63,941 nucleotides of DNA from Phoronis australis (taxonomy: Eukaryota > Phoronida > Phoronidae): contig NMRA01000406.1 of NCBI GenBank assembly GCA_002633005.1, forward strand, positions 194,001 to 257,941, read 5' to 3'. The notes under the pieces are model-generated. The model saw only the letters and a list, made by a program, of their open reading frames with translations, was not told the DNA's origin and ran no database searches. The stretch's first letter is position 1. Each line of letters opens with the position of its first letter. Position numbers and translations under genes: made by a program. This document shows positions 49,252-61,562 of the stretch, piece by piece.

Positions 49252-49755
49252 AGGGCCTTTCATACTAACGTCGACGCGTCGATTTTTTGGGGAGTTGCGG
49301 TCAGTATGAACGCTTAACTCTGGTCCTGCATCGCAGTTAACAGCTCCAGTTAACATCGCAGTTAACAGATGGATTTAAGACCGCAGCGTCGATGCTGCGG
49401 TGCAGTATGAACGCTAAACTCCGGTCCAATCGAAGTTATCGCCTGGTGCCACTGTTACTGTCAACAGTTACAGAATAGTGCCATCACTAATAACTACTTA
49501 TTTTTGCTCTAATGATAACCAATCGATTTAAAAATGAGTTAAATGTCATTTAGCGCTGTAAATGCTCCCAAACTGCCACATTGAAAAAATCTTAGCATGC
49601 AGCGCTACCTTGCGATAACTTCGATGACGTCAGCATCACCAACCCTTTACTTCGATGGTCATTAACTACCGAAGCCAGTATGAACGGTCCAGTCAACTGC
49701 GCTGTTTACGTCGACGCTCCGCTCAGACCGGAGTTAAGTCCATATGAAAGGGCCT
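49252..49755. mobile_element. Harbinger-like MITE, copy 2
   Basis: The ends AGGGCCTTTCATAC and CATATGAAAGGGCCT are inverted, flanked by TAT (49249-49251) and TAA (49756-49758), a near-matching 3-bp duplication. The interior is shared with 10837-11299 (for example GCAGCGCTACCTTGC and CTTCGATG). It starts only about 100 bp upstream of exon 3 of the JAKMIP-like gene. Confidence 0.75.
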
Positions 49756-49758
49756 TAA

Positions 49759-50783
49759 GTTTCCAGATTTTTTAACCGTCGACCTGGGTCTGATTTATTT
49801 TTGGAATGTCCAATTGATTTTGCTTTAGGCCAGACATTTGGACGATTCATTTCTGGGAACAGTGCTGGCAGAATACCCTTATGATTCACGGCAAAGAAAA
49901 ACTCCATTTGGAAGTTGTTTGTTTTCTCGATTGCCAATTAATTCGGGCCAAAGTTTGGTTGCCACGCTCCCAATGGTGAATTTTGTCCACTTGATTTTCG
50001 AAATGTTGACAGTTCAGGACAAATGTCCAAAAATAGCAAAATCACTTCTTGACGCCATAATGACCCTTATAACCACCCAGGGCATAACAAGGTACTCAGC
50101 GGTTGCATGTACAGAAGAAATATTGACCATGTTAATCACTAGCCACACCAGTACAGTCCTTTCACACTGTTTCAAAAGCCAAGCCAAATCACACAACATG
50201 TGCATGAGTACCTGAGAGATGCAAACCAAATGAAGGGACATCACACCAGTGAAGGAGAGAGCTGTGATGAACAGCTGTTCTTGTAAACACGAGACGTAGA
50301 GAGCTGGATTAATCGCAGGTTCTAAGTTACAAGATTTGCGAGAAATCATCAATACACAAAGAACTGTTTTTAACTAGTCCCTGTAGTATTTCCTTAGAAA
50401 TTGTACATTGAGCCTTGAATACGGGGATCACCTGGCTGTCCTACTAAAAGGCTTAAATTTCAGTGTAAGTTTGTGTTGTCGCTCACTAACTATAACCTGC
50501 AGCCACTAGTCTTGTTGCTAGATGACCAGAGACTTTCACCAACGATTGAATTTTCACACTCTCATATTACCCAAATTGTTGCCTAATCCTCAAAAAATGA
50601 TTGTCACCAAAGTTTAACTATTTTTACAGAAGTCTATCTATTAATGAATTTTATTTTATTTACTAAACAGCTGGGTTATCAGCTATTTGTAAACACTTGT
50701 AAAAATTTGATTGTTGGAACCATCGTTTAAGAGTAAATACTGGTTCATCCTAAGGACAAGTCTGAGGATGCTGAAAATGTGGT
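49759..50783. other. JAKMIP-like intron 2, part next to exon 3
   Basis: The frame at 49838-50215 (125 codons) overlaps another on the opposite strand. It has no recognised domain and no splice support. Confidence 0.5.
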
Positions 50784-51217
50784 GTAATCTACAACATGAG
50801 CTGCCCTGACTGAAATGCAAGCCACGTGGGTGAGACTGCTAGGAACCTCTGCAGTAGGGTTAAGAAACACCTGAGTACATCAACCAGCTCAGTGTCAGCG
50901 ATTGGTGAACACTGTTTTCAGGCAACATCTGGTCGGATAATGCTAACTTCATGGTGAGGGATACTGGTGCAGGAAGATAAGTGAAGCGGAGGAAATCCGC
51001 ACGCTCCATCACTCAACAGAGACTCGGGCTACGACCTTCCTGCCATTTACCAGAATTTATTCCCTCAGACAATCCAACAGGGGTCACATCTCATGACACA
51101 AGACATTGATGACGTAACAGACACGGCGAAGCTCCAGTCACCCGCTTTTCCACCTGACGAAGGTCTCAAGATGAGACCAAAAGCTAGAAGTTTCAAAAAA
51201 CTTCATGACTCCCGCAG
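50784..51217 (+). pseudogene. GIY-YIG endonuclease end of a retroelement (Penelope-like type), decayed
   Basis: In one frame: VIYNMSCPD-stop-NASHVGETARN, then CSRVKKH and SAIGEHCFQ. This is the GIY-YIG fold signature seen in metazoan Penelope-like retroelements (VIY..SCPDC.A.YVGETGR, then R..EH, then AIGEHC). A shifted frame gives WSDNANFMVRDTG and VKRRKSA (family: DWDNA.V.DR, KRR). A third gives SLNRDSGYDLPAIYQNLFPQ (family: P.LNRD.GY.LP.IY). At least two frameshifts and two stops. Only the 3' end of the element is present, as usual for 5'-truncated retrocopies. Confidence 0.75.
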
Positions 51218-51219
51218 GT

Positions 51220-54200
51220 AACTTTACATTACTCAAATTCTAATGGAGACAATGGCATGAACGTTCATTCTACTAGTAAACTGAACCTTTTTTAGTAATT
51301 GGTGTAACATTAGTAGTTACTCATACGCCAGTAATGTTTCTCATACCGAGCAAGACCAATAAATATTACACCCACCTCATACACAAATAGCAATTCACAT
51401 ACTAAATAAGTTACCAATACATTAAGTTTCATAGTTAGTATGGCATGCTTTCAACAGACAGGAATGGTACTGTTATAAACAAAGAACAGCTGTGTAGATC
51501 ACAGAATCAACATTAAGCCATAACATAGGAGCCAGTTATCTCCTGCAATACACATAATAGTTTACCATGCACCTTGTTCTGAGGGGTTTGTTGCATAACT
51601 CATTAATGTAGACTGTGATTAGTCTGGAGATGGGTTTGATGCCTCAAGCCAGCTCTATTTTGACTGAAACCTTTTAATTATGACAAGCTTTCAACACCAC
51701 CTCACCAAGTATGATTAAGTGGACCATGTTGAATGTAGGGCATTTCCGCCTATAAATTACTTGAAATGAACAAATGGATAATCAGGCACACATTCTGTAG
51801 CTAAAACCAGGCACACAGACACTAAATTGTAGTCTCATTAGCACCTGTAGAAGAATATTGAAGATCAAATACCTCACTCGGTTATACAATTTTTAAGACA
51901 TGTCTGAACGAAAAGTTCAACAGTAGTTATTTGGTTATAGATGCTCTCATATAAAAATGACCTTTCTGGCAAGTTTCGCTTTCCTAAAGAAAGGTTTTCT
52001 TAAATTGAAGAGATTTTACCATTAGTGCCAGCAGGGTATAATATCCTTAGATGAGTTTATAATGTTAATGAATCAAGTTTGAAGCCAACTTTATTAACAA
52101 AGTAACCTCACCACCTTGGTCTCATTATGGCCAGGAACAACATGTTAGAAGACCTACCTTTCACAACATGAGAACATCAACAACAAAACCAGCAGGCGGT
52201 AAGAGAGAGAGATCATAGGTATGCAGATAAGAACAAGGTCTATAGAATGTCTTAACTAAAACCCTCTAGGTATGAAGAACAGAATATGAAGACTGATCAG
52301 CCAAACAACTCACTTGTGATGAGACGTTATGATAGTCTTGCTCCAATGACTGTCATCAACACATTATACAAAACTATACAAAATATAACAAATGAGGAAT
52401 CCAGTGTCATGGAAATAATGTCCCAGCGACCAATCAACATTAGACTCAAAAATTCATAATGCATTTCCGAAGCCAACTTTGTCAATAGGGTATAATTAAT
52501 CACTGGAAATGAAGATAGCCCCTCAACAAGGCACCAGTGCCTGATGTACCCCTAGGGCTGTTGCAACCAGCTTTTCAACCCCCCCCCCCCCCAGCCCTTG
52601 ACCAAAAACTCCTCATAGAGACTAGTCTATGAGAGCACACACTACACTACACATTTGACAATCCAATCATACAGGGATGTGGCCATGGGTGTTCACCACT
52701 CCTGTCAGTTTAAGCAGGCAACAGTAACTAAAACAGTACACCTCTCACTTGTTCCAGTCCATTAATGCTTTTGACATCCATACCAGTAAACACTTGTCCC
52801 ACAAACCAACATATAACTTCAGAGCTCGAATAAGGCAACAGAAATCTTTAAATACACCTCAGCACTCAATATCCCAATCCACCAACCTAAGCATACAGTT
52901 TCTGCAGTTATAAATGGGCTATAAATTATCTATCAACAACTACCTAGAAATCCCAAGTCAGTGTCTGAGGCCTCTAGATCAAACAAGCTATCAACACCCA
53001 ACACAAGTTTATCTCAGAACAAACAGGGTTGAGGTGACATTAGGGCAATAGGGTTATGTTTCTCTCTTGACATGAATACATGTACAGATTACTAAAATGC
53101 ATTTAAAACAAAAATTACTATTGGCATAGAACAGTGATTACAATATGGCCTGTATTTAGGACAAACCTTTGTATAATTTTATCAAGTTAATAGTAGTCAA
53201 GATTTCACCAAAGCTTACCAACAGTTTTGTTTTACATGACAACATTAATATGATTAAAAAATATTAACTAGGAAAGACAACTTAGCCAAGCGCATGTCTA
53301 TGAAATACCACTGAAGGTCAAAATCACTATGTTAATGTCTTCAGTACAGAGATTTCTAGTACAAAATGCCCTCTGGGCTAAATGGTAATAACAGATATCT
53401 GTAACTTGATTGCAGGCGCTTCTGTCTGAATAGAATTAAGCAGTCGCATTTGAAAGGAATGGTGAGGAATGATGGAAAATTCACATTAAGGAGATAATAA
53501 AATGACCAGTTATGGTCATCCATGTAATATACTTGGAATTTACGATCATAATTAGAGTCACTTAATTTTCTCTCACAAAATGTTGCATTGGCTCGTGAAC
53601 AACTGCTAACATCTACCAGTCTGTTTTTAAAGTTAAGAGTTTGAAGAATCATATCATTAATGTCTCAGCACAGTGACAACAAATCACAAACTGGCTAAAA
53701 AGGCAAGCATTCAACAGTTACTTGTGCTGGCACCTGGTGGCCTAATTTACCCCACAACTGCTGAAGTGTTCATTTATAAGTACCTCTCCAGCCAGACACA
53801 GAGGATACACATGCCAGTGTAAATAAACCAATTTACCACAGAGAGTGAACCCAGACAGAACATGCTTTGACAACAATTCTGGCTTTAAAAGCCACTTAAG
53901 TGGTGTAGAAACTAACTGTTGGTGAAAATGAACAGTTCATTTGCCTGACTAATAAGATACTGTTTTCGCCACTGAAAACTGTTGGCATTTTCACCTGAAC
54001 ACAGTAGGAATGACCATGAAGAGGCTTACCAATACCATGATTAATGTCAAGTTCTGCTTGTGAATCAGACACATTAATGGTGATCAAGCAAGACCAGGAC
54101 ATTTGTCATGGTGCTGGTTGAACTCAGAGGTGGAGGAATCACAAATTAAGGGGTTGTCAATATCTTTCTGAAGAAGATTCTGAAATACCAGTAGAGTTTA

Positions 54201-56898
54201 TTCAAAGGGTTTTAGAAATTGGGAGTGATATGTCAGTTGAAATTTGAGCACAAAATACATCACGGGAAAAGCAAGAAAATATTTAAAATAACAAAATGAG
54301 TTGATGATAAATCAGCTGCCATTTTTTTCAAATGAAAAATAAAATGAAGTTTAGATAATATGAGTTAATCATGACATCCAAATGCTAGTAATAATGGTCA
54401 GTTTAACTGCTTTATTATGCAACATTTGGCTGGTGAAGATTAACAGACTCAGAGCTGCCATCTTGCCCATAACCCTTCAGACAGCAGATAAGTACCACCT
54501 GGACAGCACCTGGTAAAGTTGGTGAACAGAGCTGATGCATACTGACCAGCTCAAATAACTGATGACCAATGAACAACACAGTGATTAATATTCCCATCTT
54601 CAGGTACCCATTCAAAAAACCTGCCATACCAAGAGGTCATGTCCAGAAAATTCATCAATGGTCACAAAATGATAGAGTGGCTCCTTCAACCAAAGTCTGC
54701 TAACAGGAAAAATTAAGATGAAATAAACCTCATCAAAGAGAGAAACTACTCGAAACATGAACAGTCCTCTCAAAGGACTGGAATCGGAAACACTTGAAGC
54801 CAACTAGTTTCAAGAAATCCTTATAAACTGTGACAGTGAGTCCATCCTACCTTTCAGCTCGTCAACTCAACCCATGTGAGCCAACACTAGCACACTTTCA
54901 CAGCGTACTAGTCCATAACTTTATAAAATACTCTGGGCTTTTAGTAGAGGTAATTCTTCACCCAGTCAATATTTATCATTCAAACAGTCTCAATCGATAC
55001 TGAACACAACAGTAATACCTGTAAAGACTGATGATCGCATTCAATCATGTTTGTTTAATGTTCTCAGATGATAAATGTTTCATTGATTGACTGTGATCAT
55101 AGTGTCACAGATACTAAGCACTAGGGGGCAACACAAACCAGACATTCATCTGACAGCCATCTGCTAGATATGGTTATTTTCACAGTGAAATGTGGTGAAA
55201 TTAATGTGCAAAATGAAATTTGAAAAAACTTCTCAAATTTCGGGCAAAAATAAATGCCATTTTTCCAGATCTTAAACAATTTTGTGAATGCTGAAGTTTT
55301 TTTAAAATATTATCTGATAGTGTAACATGTAACTGATTTCACACAAAAATAATAGTCAACAATGCAATTTTTCATTTTTTCAGAGGCTTCTCGCATTGTT
55401 GTGAATGTCCAGAATTTTCCAAAACCTTGTTTGATAGTACATGTGGTACAAAACTTGAAAATGGAACTCTGGTAAAGAACTTTAGCACGGTGAAGTATAA
55501 AACTGAAACAACTTATGCTCTATGAAAAATCAGAAAATAAAACTTCCCTTGTCTGCCATATTGTGTAAGCATCGATGAGATTTTCCCATAGACACATCTT
55601 TTGTTACAGATGTGAGGACTTCTCCTATTGACTAATTCAGCGTTGCTCTTTTGTTGGTCTATCCTACAAGTCATATTTTTCGTTTGATCAGCATGAAACT
55701 TACACAACATGTATCTCATGAACAGTTTGAGGTCTAGTGTTTTAAACCAAAATCAGACCCAACATTTCAAAGCTGTCTTTTGACTCTGAGGGTATCTTCT
55801 GAAATTTACTAAGTATGTGGATAGATATTGCCAAATGCTATCTGGAATGCAATAGAAATAACTTCCAGGTGTGTTCTCCTTAATAGCATATCAATGACGA
55901 CCATGGGATAGAAATCTGCTAGTTAATCTACCAAAGTTTACATGGCCTGCATTTGCCATTTCTGCAATCTGAAATGTTTTTTATCTTGGCCTGTAATTGG
56001 TTTCATAACACAGACATCCAACTGGAATGGTAATGTGTTGATGTTCATGGCACCGATACTACTTGTAAATCACCATCAACTGAATTCCATGATCACAAAC
56101 TTTGAGAGTCTGCCAACAAAGTGAAAGAAGAAGTGACAACTTCAATCAGTAATTTACTAAAGGGAAGCACAGTGGACCCATGACCCCCCTATTTAAAAAG
56201 CCCTCTTTCCATTCGAAACACAGTTCAATTTCGCATTTGTCTTCTTATTCATTGCAAAGTGCCCCCAGGTTACCATTCTTCCACTCATTTCAACTAGCCT
56301 CCCCCCAATGTCCTTCCCAACAATTTTGTGTTTGTCCTCTCAATAACCTTGACTGGCATGTTGACAAGTTTGAGGACTTGCAGGTGTAAGACAAAATTCA
56401 GAGTTCATGGTCTAGTTTCAACGCTAATACTGACTATCACCTAAACTTGACATTAAATGCTCTATTTACGCTACATATGTTAACGTAATTTCTTCACGTT
56501 TTTCTTGATGGTGACAAATAATCTTAAAAAATTGCTAATTTCAAGACAGACTAACTTTTCAAACCTTACTTTTTTCCGTTATATCAATATTTTGTTCATT
56601 AATGCAGATCTATACGGAAGCAATATGGCTGCCAAAATAACCCAACAAACCTGACCATCTGTTTAAACCTTTCTTGATTTGCATGTCAGTATTAAGAAGG
56701 TTGCCATCAGCAGGCTGTGGCAGCCAGACAGTTTTCAGCTCAAGAAAACAGGCCATACAGATGGTGAGCCAGCAACATAAAGCTCTCAGGGCAGAGCCTG
56801 GTGTTGAGTGAGACTGCAATACTCCTGTATTACTCACCAAAGTTATGTAGGACCTAATCGACATTTAACTCAACAAAAGCATATAATTCTGAAAGTAG
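51220..56898. other. JAKMIP-like intron 2, middle
   Basis: No gene supported. Contains a run of 14 C at 52579-52592 and a CTCF-like GCACTAGGGGGCAAC at 55119-55133. Short frames at 53356-53652 and 54415-54803 look like chance. Confidence 0.5.
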
Positions 56899-56906
56899 AA
56901 GTTCAT

Positions 56907-57246
56907 AGGCAGATATAGGGGGGGCCTGGTGGCCCGGCCCCCCACCCCCCCCTTGGTTGGTGCAAGGAAAATTAAACAGCAACAGCGTGAAGTGTGAGGT
57001 AATATCTGGTTAGCGAGTTCACCAACTAGGAAAGGCAGCGGATCAGCGGATGAGAGCGCGGCGGAATTGTGTTCCTATTTTTTGTTTTCCTTTTGTTTTT
57101 TTAGTCCTCCGATAGAATTTGGGAACACCAGGTCCTCATCGCCAGCCCCTGCAACTTTCAGGCCGCCTGTGCATACGATCGCGCTTTGCCCAATTCTCCG
57201 AGGCAACACGTTGGCCCCCCCTTATGGTACCATAGATCCGCCACTG
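56907..57246. mobile_element. hAT-type MITE with 8-bp target duplication
   Basis: AAGTTCAT is duplicated exactly at 56899-56906 and 57247-57254. The right end GATCCGCCACTG is the complement of CAGTGGCGGATC, a typical hAT terminus. The left end AGGCAGATATAGGGGGGGCC is a decayed version. Long G and C runs lie just inside the left end. No coding capacity. Confidence 0.82.
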
Positions 57247-57429
57247 AAGTTCATATGATTTGTGACTTTATACCAATCTGCCTTAGTTCCCGTGACCATG
57301 CCTTTCTAATAAAATTTAGTTCATAGGAAAACAACAGGATCAATAACATAGGCAAATTCGTATGATATAAATGTTCAAGATAATATCTGAAAAACATTCA
57401 ACTTTTCTAAATCATATTGTCCACGTTCT

Positions 57430-58185
57430 ATGCAACTTCCTTTTTTTCATACAAACCATACAAGTCTTAATTTTTGATAGCCCCTCATGCAAAAGTGTAA
57501 CGTTTTAAAACAATTATTCCTTCATAGTAGTGTCATAGAGAACAGTGTATAATGCACCCGAAAGTTTCATTATAAATCCAACCTATGATTTCTGAGATAT
57601 GATGTTTCGAATTGGGCCACAATTGTACATTTTTCTACTGAGGGTCTTACAAAACATTAAGGTTATGTAAGACATTATCAATGAGGAGATTGCATGTGCA
57701 TTTAGCTAAATGTTTATAGAACTGTATAATTCAACTCAGTGGAGGTAGATATTTTCTTAAAATAAAAGGACCCTAGAGTTTAAGTTTATAAAAATCTACC
57801 AGTAATTTGCTAAATGGTCACCATGCACTTTTAGTAAAACTTAGAAAATCAAAGAAAAGAAAGGTAGTAATAATCAAAAATAAGCAAAAATAAGAAAGAT
57901 TTTTGTTTGAAATTTAATATCAATGGTATCTCCACATTTTTCTAAATGACCATTTCGTTTTTGCTTTATTCACCTTGTGATAAAAATCAAAGTATTATTT
58001 TTGATAGACTCTCAGATGTAAAAGTGGAACATTATAAACACAAGTCCTAACAGCATGACTTAGTGAACAAAGCACAGCATCTGAAAGTTTCATATGAATC
58101 CAAATTTCACTTTCTGAGATACAATGTTTCGAAGTTAGCCAAATTAATTCTGTACATTTTCTAGGGTCCTACATAACTCTAAAAC
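57430..58185. repeat. Diverged tandem duplication, unit about 526 bp
   Basis: TTTTTGATAGCCCCTCATGC (57472) and TTTTTGATAGACTCTCAGAT (57998) head matching series: AAAGTG.AAC.TT, GAAAGTTTCAT, AATCCAA, TTTCTGAGATA, TGTTTCGAA and TGTACATTTT. Order and spacing are kept. Confidence 0.75.
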
Positions 58186-60307
58186 ACGAGACCATAAACT
58201 GATGTTGAGTGAGAATGCTTGTACATGGTAATACAGAATGTCAGTAGAAACTCCTTTAGACATTACCGTAAATGAATGCCCCAGTGGGTTTTTGCTTTTG
58301 TCAGATTTTTAACATTTTTTTCTTTCACCAAACAGCCAGAATACGGGGGGGGGGAGGTAATACATGTATAAAACTGAAAGGGGGAATTGTTTTTTCCAAA
58401 ATCAGGACGACAAATCATTAACTTAATCGGTAAGTGTTAAAAGAAATCGCCTGGGGTGCGTGTTTGGAGCACAAACACGTCGTGGTTCCAGGAATGGGAG
58501 AACATTCATTGGCTATGAATATCGATTTATGCGTTTGTCGCCAAAAATTACACCACTTCATCACAAGGGGCATCCACATTTAATCTCTGAACAATGACTA
58601 ATCTTGTAGTAGACTAGCGCCACTTCTATAAAAATCTACGGAGGAGGCCTATATTAATTTAACAAGATACGTTTAAAAATGGTATTTTCAGCGCTTGATT
58701 TCTTAAACAAACGCCAGCTGAAAAACATACTTTTCGAGACAATTATTGTACACAGGTGTAAGCACGCCGTGTTTCTGCAAACACGGAAGCGTGGGTCCGA
58801 GGCGAAGCTGTGAACAAAAGCACAAGTTCAAGCTAAAGTTCTGTAATCTGTAAGTTGGAGATGGGCGATTACCCAAGCAGTGGGCGCTTAAACTGGAAAC
58901 TGACGAAAAGTCGGGGACGGGCGATAACCCAGGCATGGGCATTAACCCGTGAGTTTACGGTGACTCTTGACATGGCGCAAGATGTCAAGCGGCCGTTTAC
59001 ATGTAATACACAACTCAGAAACGGTGGCAAGGTGGAAGTTGTAGGCATTAATGTGGAGTGCTCATGCGCATAGATGCAAATTGAGGGAGTCACTGTTAAT
59101 TATAATTATTGTTGATGTTGTTGTTGTTGCTCTTGTTGTTGTTGTTGTTATTGTTGTTATGGTGCTTCCAATTCTCCGAAGTTTATGTAATTCGTGACAT
59201 TAAGTTTTGTTTCAATGATTTTTTTTTTGATTAGCTGATTAATGCTTTCACCAGTAGGCCTACTGTACATAACCAAGCATTGGAATTGAACCCAGTCTTG
59301 ACTGTTAACAGTGTGTGATACCGTATTCTGACAATTTCCTAAAAAAGTAAATGGTGGTCAGGGTTAAAGTTAGAAGACATGGCAGCTGACTGGCAAATCG
59401 AAGAAATTCCACGAAAATGATCACCTGTATATACTAGGCTTGCGCTAGAGTTTTAAAGATTATTAGCCACAGTGGCTAAAGCATCTGAAAACTTTTAGCC
59501 ATTTTCAAAAATTATTAGCCAAATACTTTCTCTTTTCCCAACCCCCGCAATTTATAAAAATACCACTACATGGACCAAACTTTTAATTTTTCATGTTATG
59601 CACAGAAAAGACGTTTGCCTTAAGAAAAAGACAAAAAATGATCAACATTCCAAGGTCATATAGCAACCAAATAAGTTGGAGGAGATGTCAGCCAACATGA
59701 GTTTTATTATGATCTAAAAAGTTTGGCCAGGGTTCCCCCTATCCCCAGGTTATGGCAGGGGTACAACGGGGACATGGACATTTCAATGATGTTGACCTAA
59801 AAAATTTGGACATATCGTTGATGTTGACCAAAAAAAATACATAACAAACTCGTTCTTCCCAGCAGCCTTCACGCCTTTCACTCCTTGAAAAGAAAACCTG
59901 TCAAGTTTCAAACAATATTTGGCACAACAAATTATGCGTTGAAAATTGGTAAAATTAGTAATGAATTATGAGAGACTGATGTAATATCAAAATAATAAAT
60001 TTGAACCTTGAGTTCATGTTGCAAGTTTGAGTCAGCTCAACTCAGTTCAGTTTTATCCCGTCAGACTTAGGCTCACACCACGTCGCAGGTGTAAAAAGTT
60101 ATTGAGCCGAGACTGGGTCGCATTTACCACCGAAGTTGTTTTGCCATTGTCACATCCAGATGCCATGGCAAAACTCCATTTTCCTTCAATAGGACTGTTT
60201 TATACACCTCACGGGTATTAGTTACCCAACATACAAGTCTACTATAACAACTTATCACACACATCACATATTTTAGAGTCATGAGGCAACTCCTACACGA
60301 ACATTAG
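58186..60307. other. JAKMIP-like intron 2, proximal part
   Basis: Contains a G run at 58346-58356, a GC-richer block at 58720-59090 with overlapping frames on both strands but no domain, a TTG microsatellite at 59109-59160, and an inverted ATTATTAGCCA/TGGCTAA motif at 59460-59525. No gene supported. Confidence 0.5.
59109..59160. repeat. TTG microsatellite
   Basis: Imperfect (TTG)n of about 50 bp. Confidence 0.95.
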
Positions 60308-60560
60308 GGGCCTGTTCCAAGAAACTGACTTAAGTTCATTTTTAACTTAAGTTTAAGATTTGTCTTAACTTCCAAACTTTGAAACTTCGACTTTCGGTAA
60401 GCTAGTCAAAATTACGACAAAATTTACGTCAAACACTCAAGTCAAACTTAAGATCTCTTCCTTGAATTGGTTTTGAGACGAATTTAACTTTTATTTTAAA
60501 ATTTACTAAAAGATTACTACGATTTGTCTCAGCTAAGTCAGTTTTGTTGGAACGGGCTCC
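60308..60560. mobile_element. Short MITE with 25-bp terminal inverted repeats
   Basis: The left end GGGCCTGTTCCAAGAAACTG followed by ACTTAAG is matched at the right by the complement of AAGTCAGTTTTGTTGGAACG followed by GGCTCC. Between them lie repeated AACTTAAG and TTTGTC.TAACTT motifs. AG flanks both ends, a possible 2-bp duplication. Family not assigned. Confidence 0.75.
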
Positions 60561-61014
60561 AGGTCTATTGTCACCCCAATACTATAAGCAAGCCTAAGCC
60601 AGACCAGTCCTTTCATAGAAGTTAATTGCGTAATGTACGTGGCTCAGCCACACTGCTGAAGAAAACATATTCGCAATAATGTCTCTTGCAATGCATCGAT
60701 TTTAAAAATTCCAAAATGGCTAGTCCTATTCTAAAAACTGTCATTTTGGTCATTTGCCTTACTTATTCTTTGTTTGATATGCTAAACAGGCACGTTGGTT
60801 ATGACCACAATTATCTCATCCAACACACGTCTAGACAAGTCCATGAATAGCCATTAGCTCACTTCGATGTGTGATGGTGCCTGTGAAGTCTTTGATGTGC
60901 CGAAAAATTTGGTGGAGGCTGTGGATGCACACATTCTCATCCACTTGCATGCTAATACTGTTAGTGTACCAGTTGCCTAATGTATCACAAATAATGAAAC
61001 AATCAAGCACTTAC

Positions 61015-61562
61015 TTGTTTGCTAGTTTTCTTGAGTTGATCTTGTTCAGGTTTTTTAGTTTCTGTACAGCATCTTTTGTGAGATTTCCTTTCATCTGTTT
61101 TGCAAAACTCCATCGAAGAACTGATGACTTGAAAGGTTAGCGTTGACTTTGTTTGTTCATTTGATTGATCATCTGTTTTGAGATGATGTTTACTAGCACC
61201 TCTGGAAGAACATTTTTGTTTTCGCAACTCTGACTTCAGATAATGGATTTCCAAATCTTTCATACGCAACACTTTCTGCAGTTCGGCCTCTGGTCTCTTC
61301 AAAATATTATATTTAAAACAATCCTGATCGCTTTGTTTTTCATGGCGGAGTTTTTGACCCAAGCCACACAAGGCTACGTCCGACTGGTCTTGCTCTAGTT
61401 CACAGACAGCTTCCATTTTATCTTTTTCTGCTCGGAGATGTTCACGGAGCTGTGTTACTGTGTGATGTGCATCGCCAAGACTCAGACGCTGTATTCTTGG
61501 AATATTTGTTCTTGACATAGTTGCGGTGTTCCAAGTTTCTAAGATGGCTTGGAGAAAAGAGG
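61015..61562 (-). CDS. JAKMIP-like: JAKMIP-like exon 2, first coding exon (start ATG at 61518)
   Basis: The acceptor TTTCACAG at 61563-61570 opens the exon and the donor CAA|GTAAGT closes it at 61015. The likely start is the ATG at 61516-61518 (MSRTNIPRIQRL), 44 nt inside the exon. The frame is also open further upstream, but only through sequence that precedes the acceptor. It encodes exactly 168 residues, ending in phase 0. Residues about 17-110 are charged and heptad-like (QLREHLRAEKDK, AELQKVLRMKDLEIHYLKSE), and the rest is Ser/Lys/Thr-rich and less ordered. This N-terminus does not clearly match the vertebrate JAKMIP N-terminus, which is longer and more continuously helical. Assignment to the gene rests on strand, phase, coil character and an upstream promoter. 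It could instead be the first exon of a separate coiled-coil gene. Confidence 0.6.

Noticed and set aside
49838-50352. Overlapping 125- and 112-codon frames on opposite strands
   Set aside because: Mutually overlapping, no recognisable family and no splice sites. Most likely chance.
52579-52592. Run of 14 C as a possible structural signal
   Set aside because: A simple homopolymer, possibly with a wrong length in the assembly. No associated feature.
53356-54803. Minus-strand frames tested as possible missing JAKMIP coil exons
   Set aside because: The translations are hydrophobic and not coiled-coil, and have no phase-0 splice frame.
58703-59093. Three overlapping frames in a GC-richer block
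   Set aside because: Open on both strands, with no domain. Probably repeat-derived.
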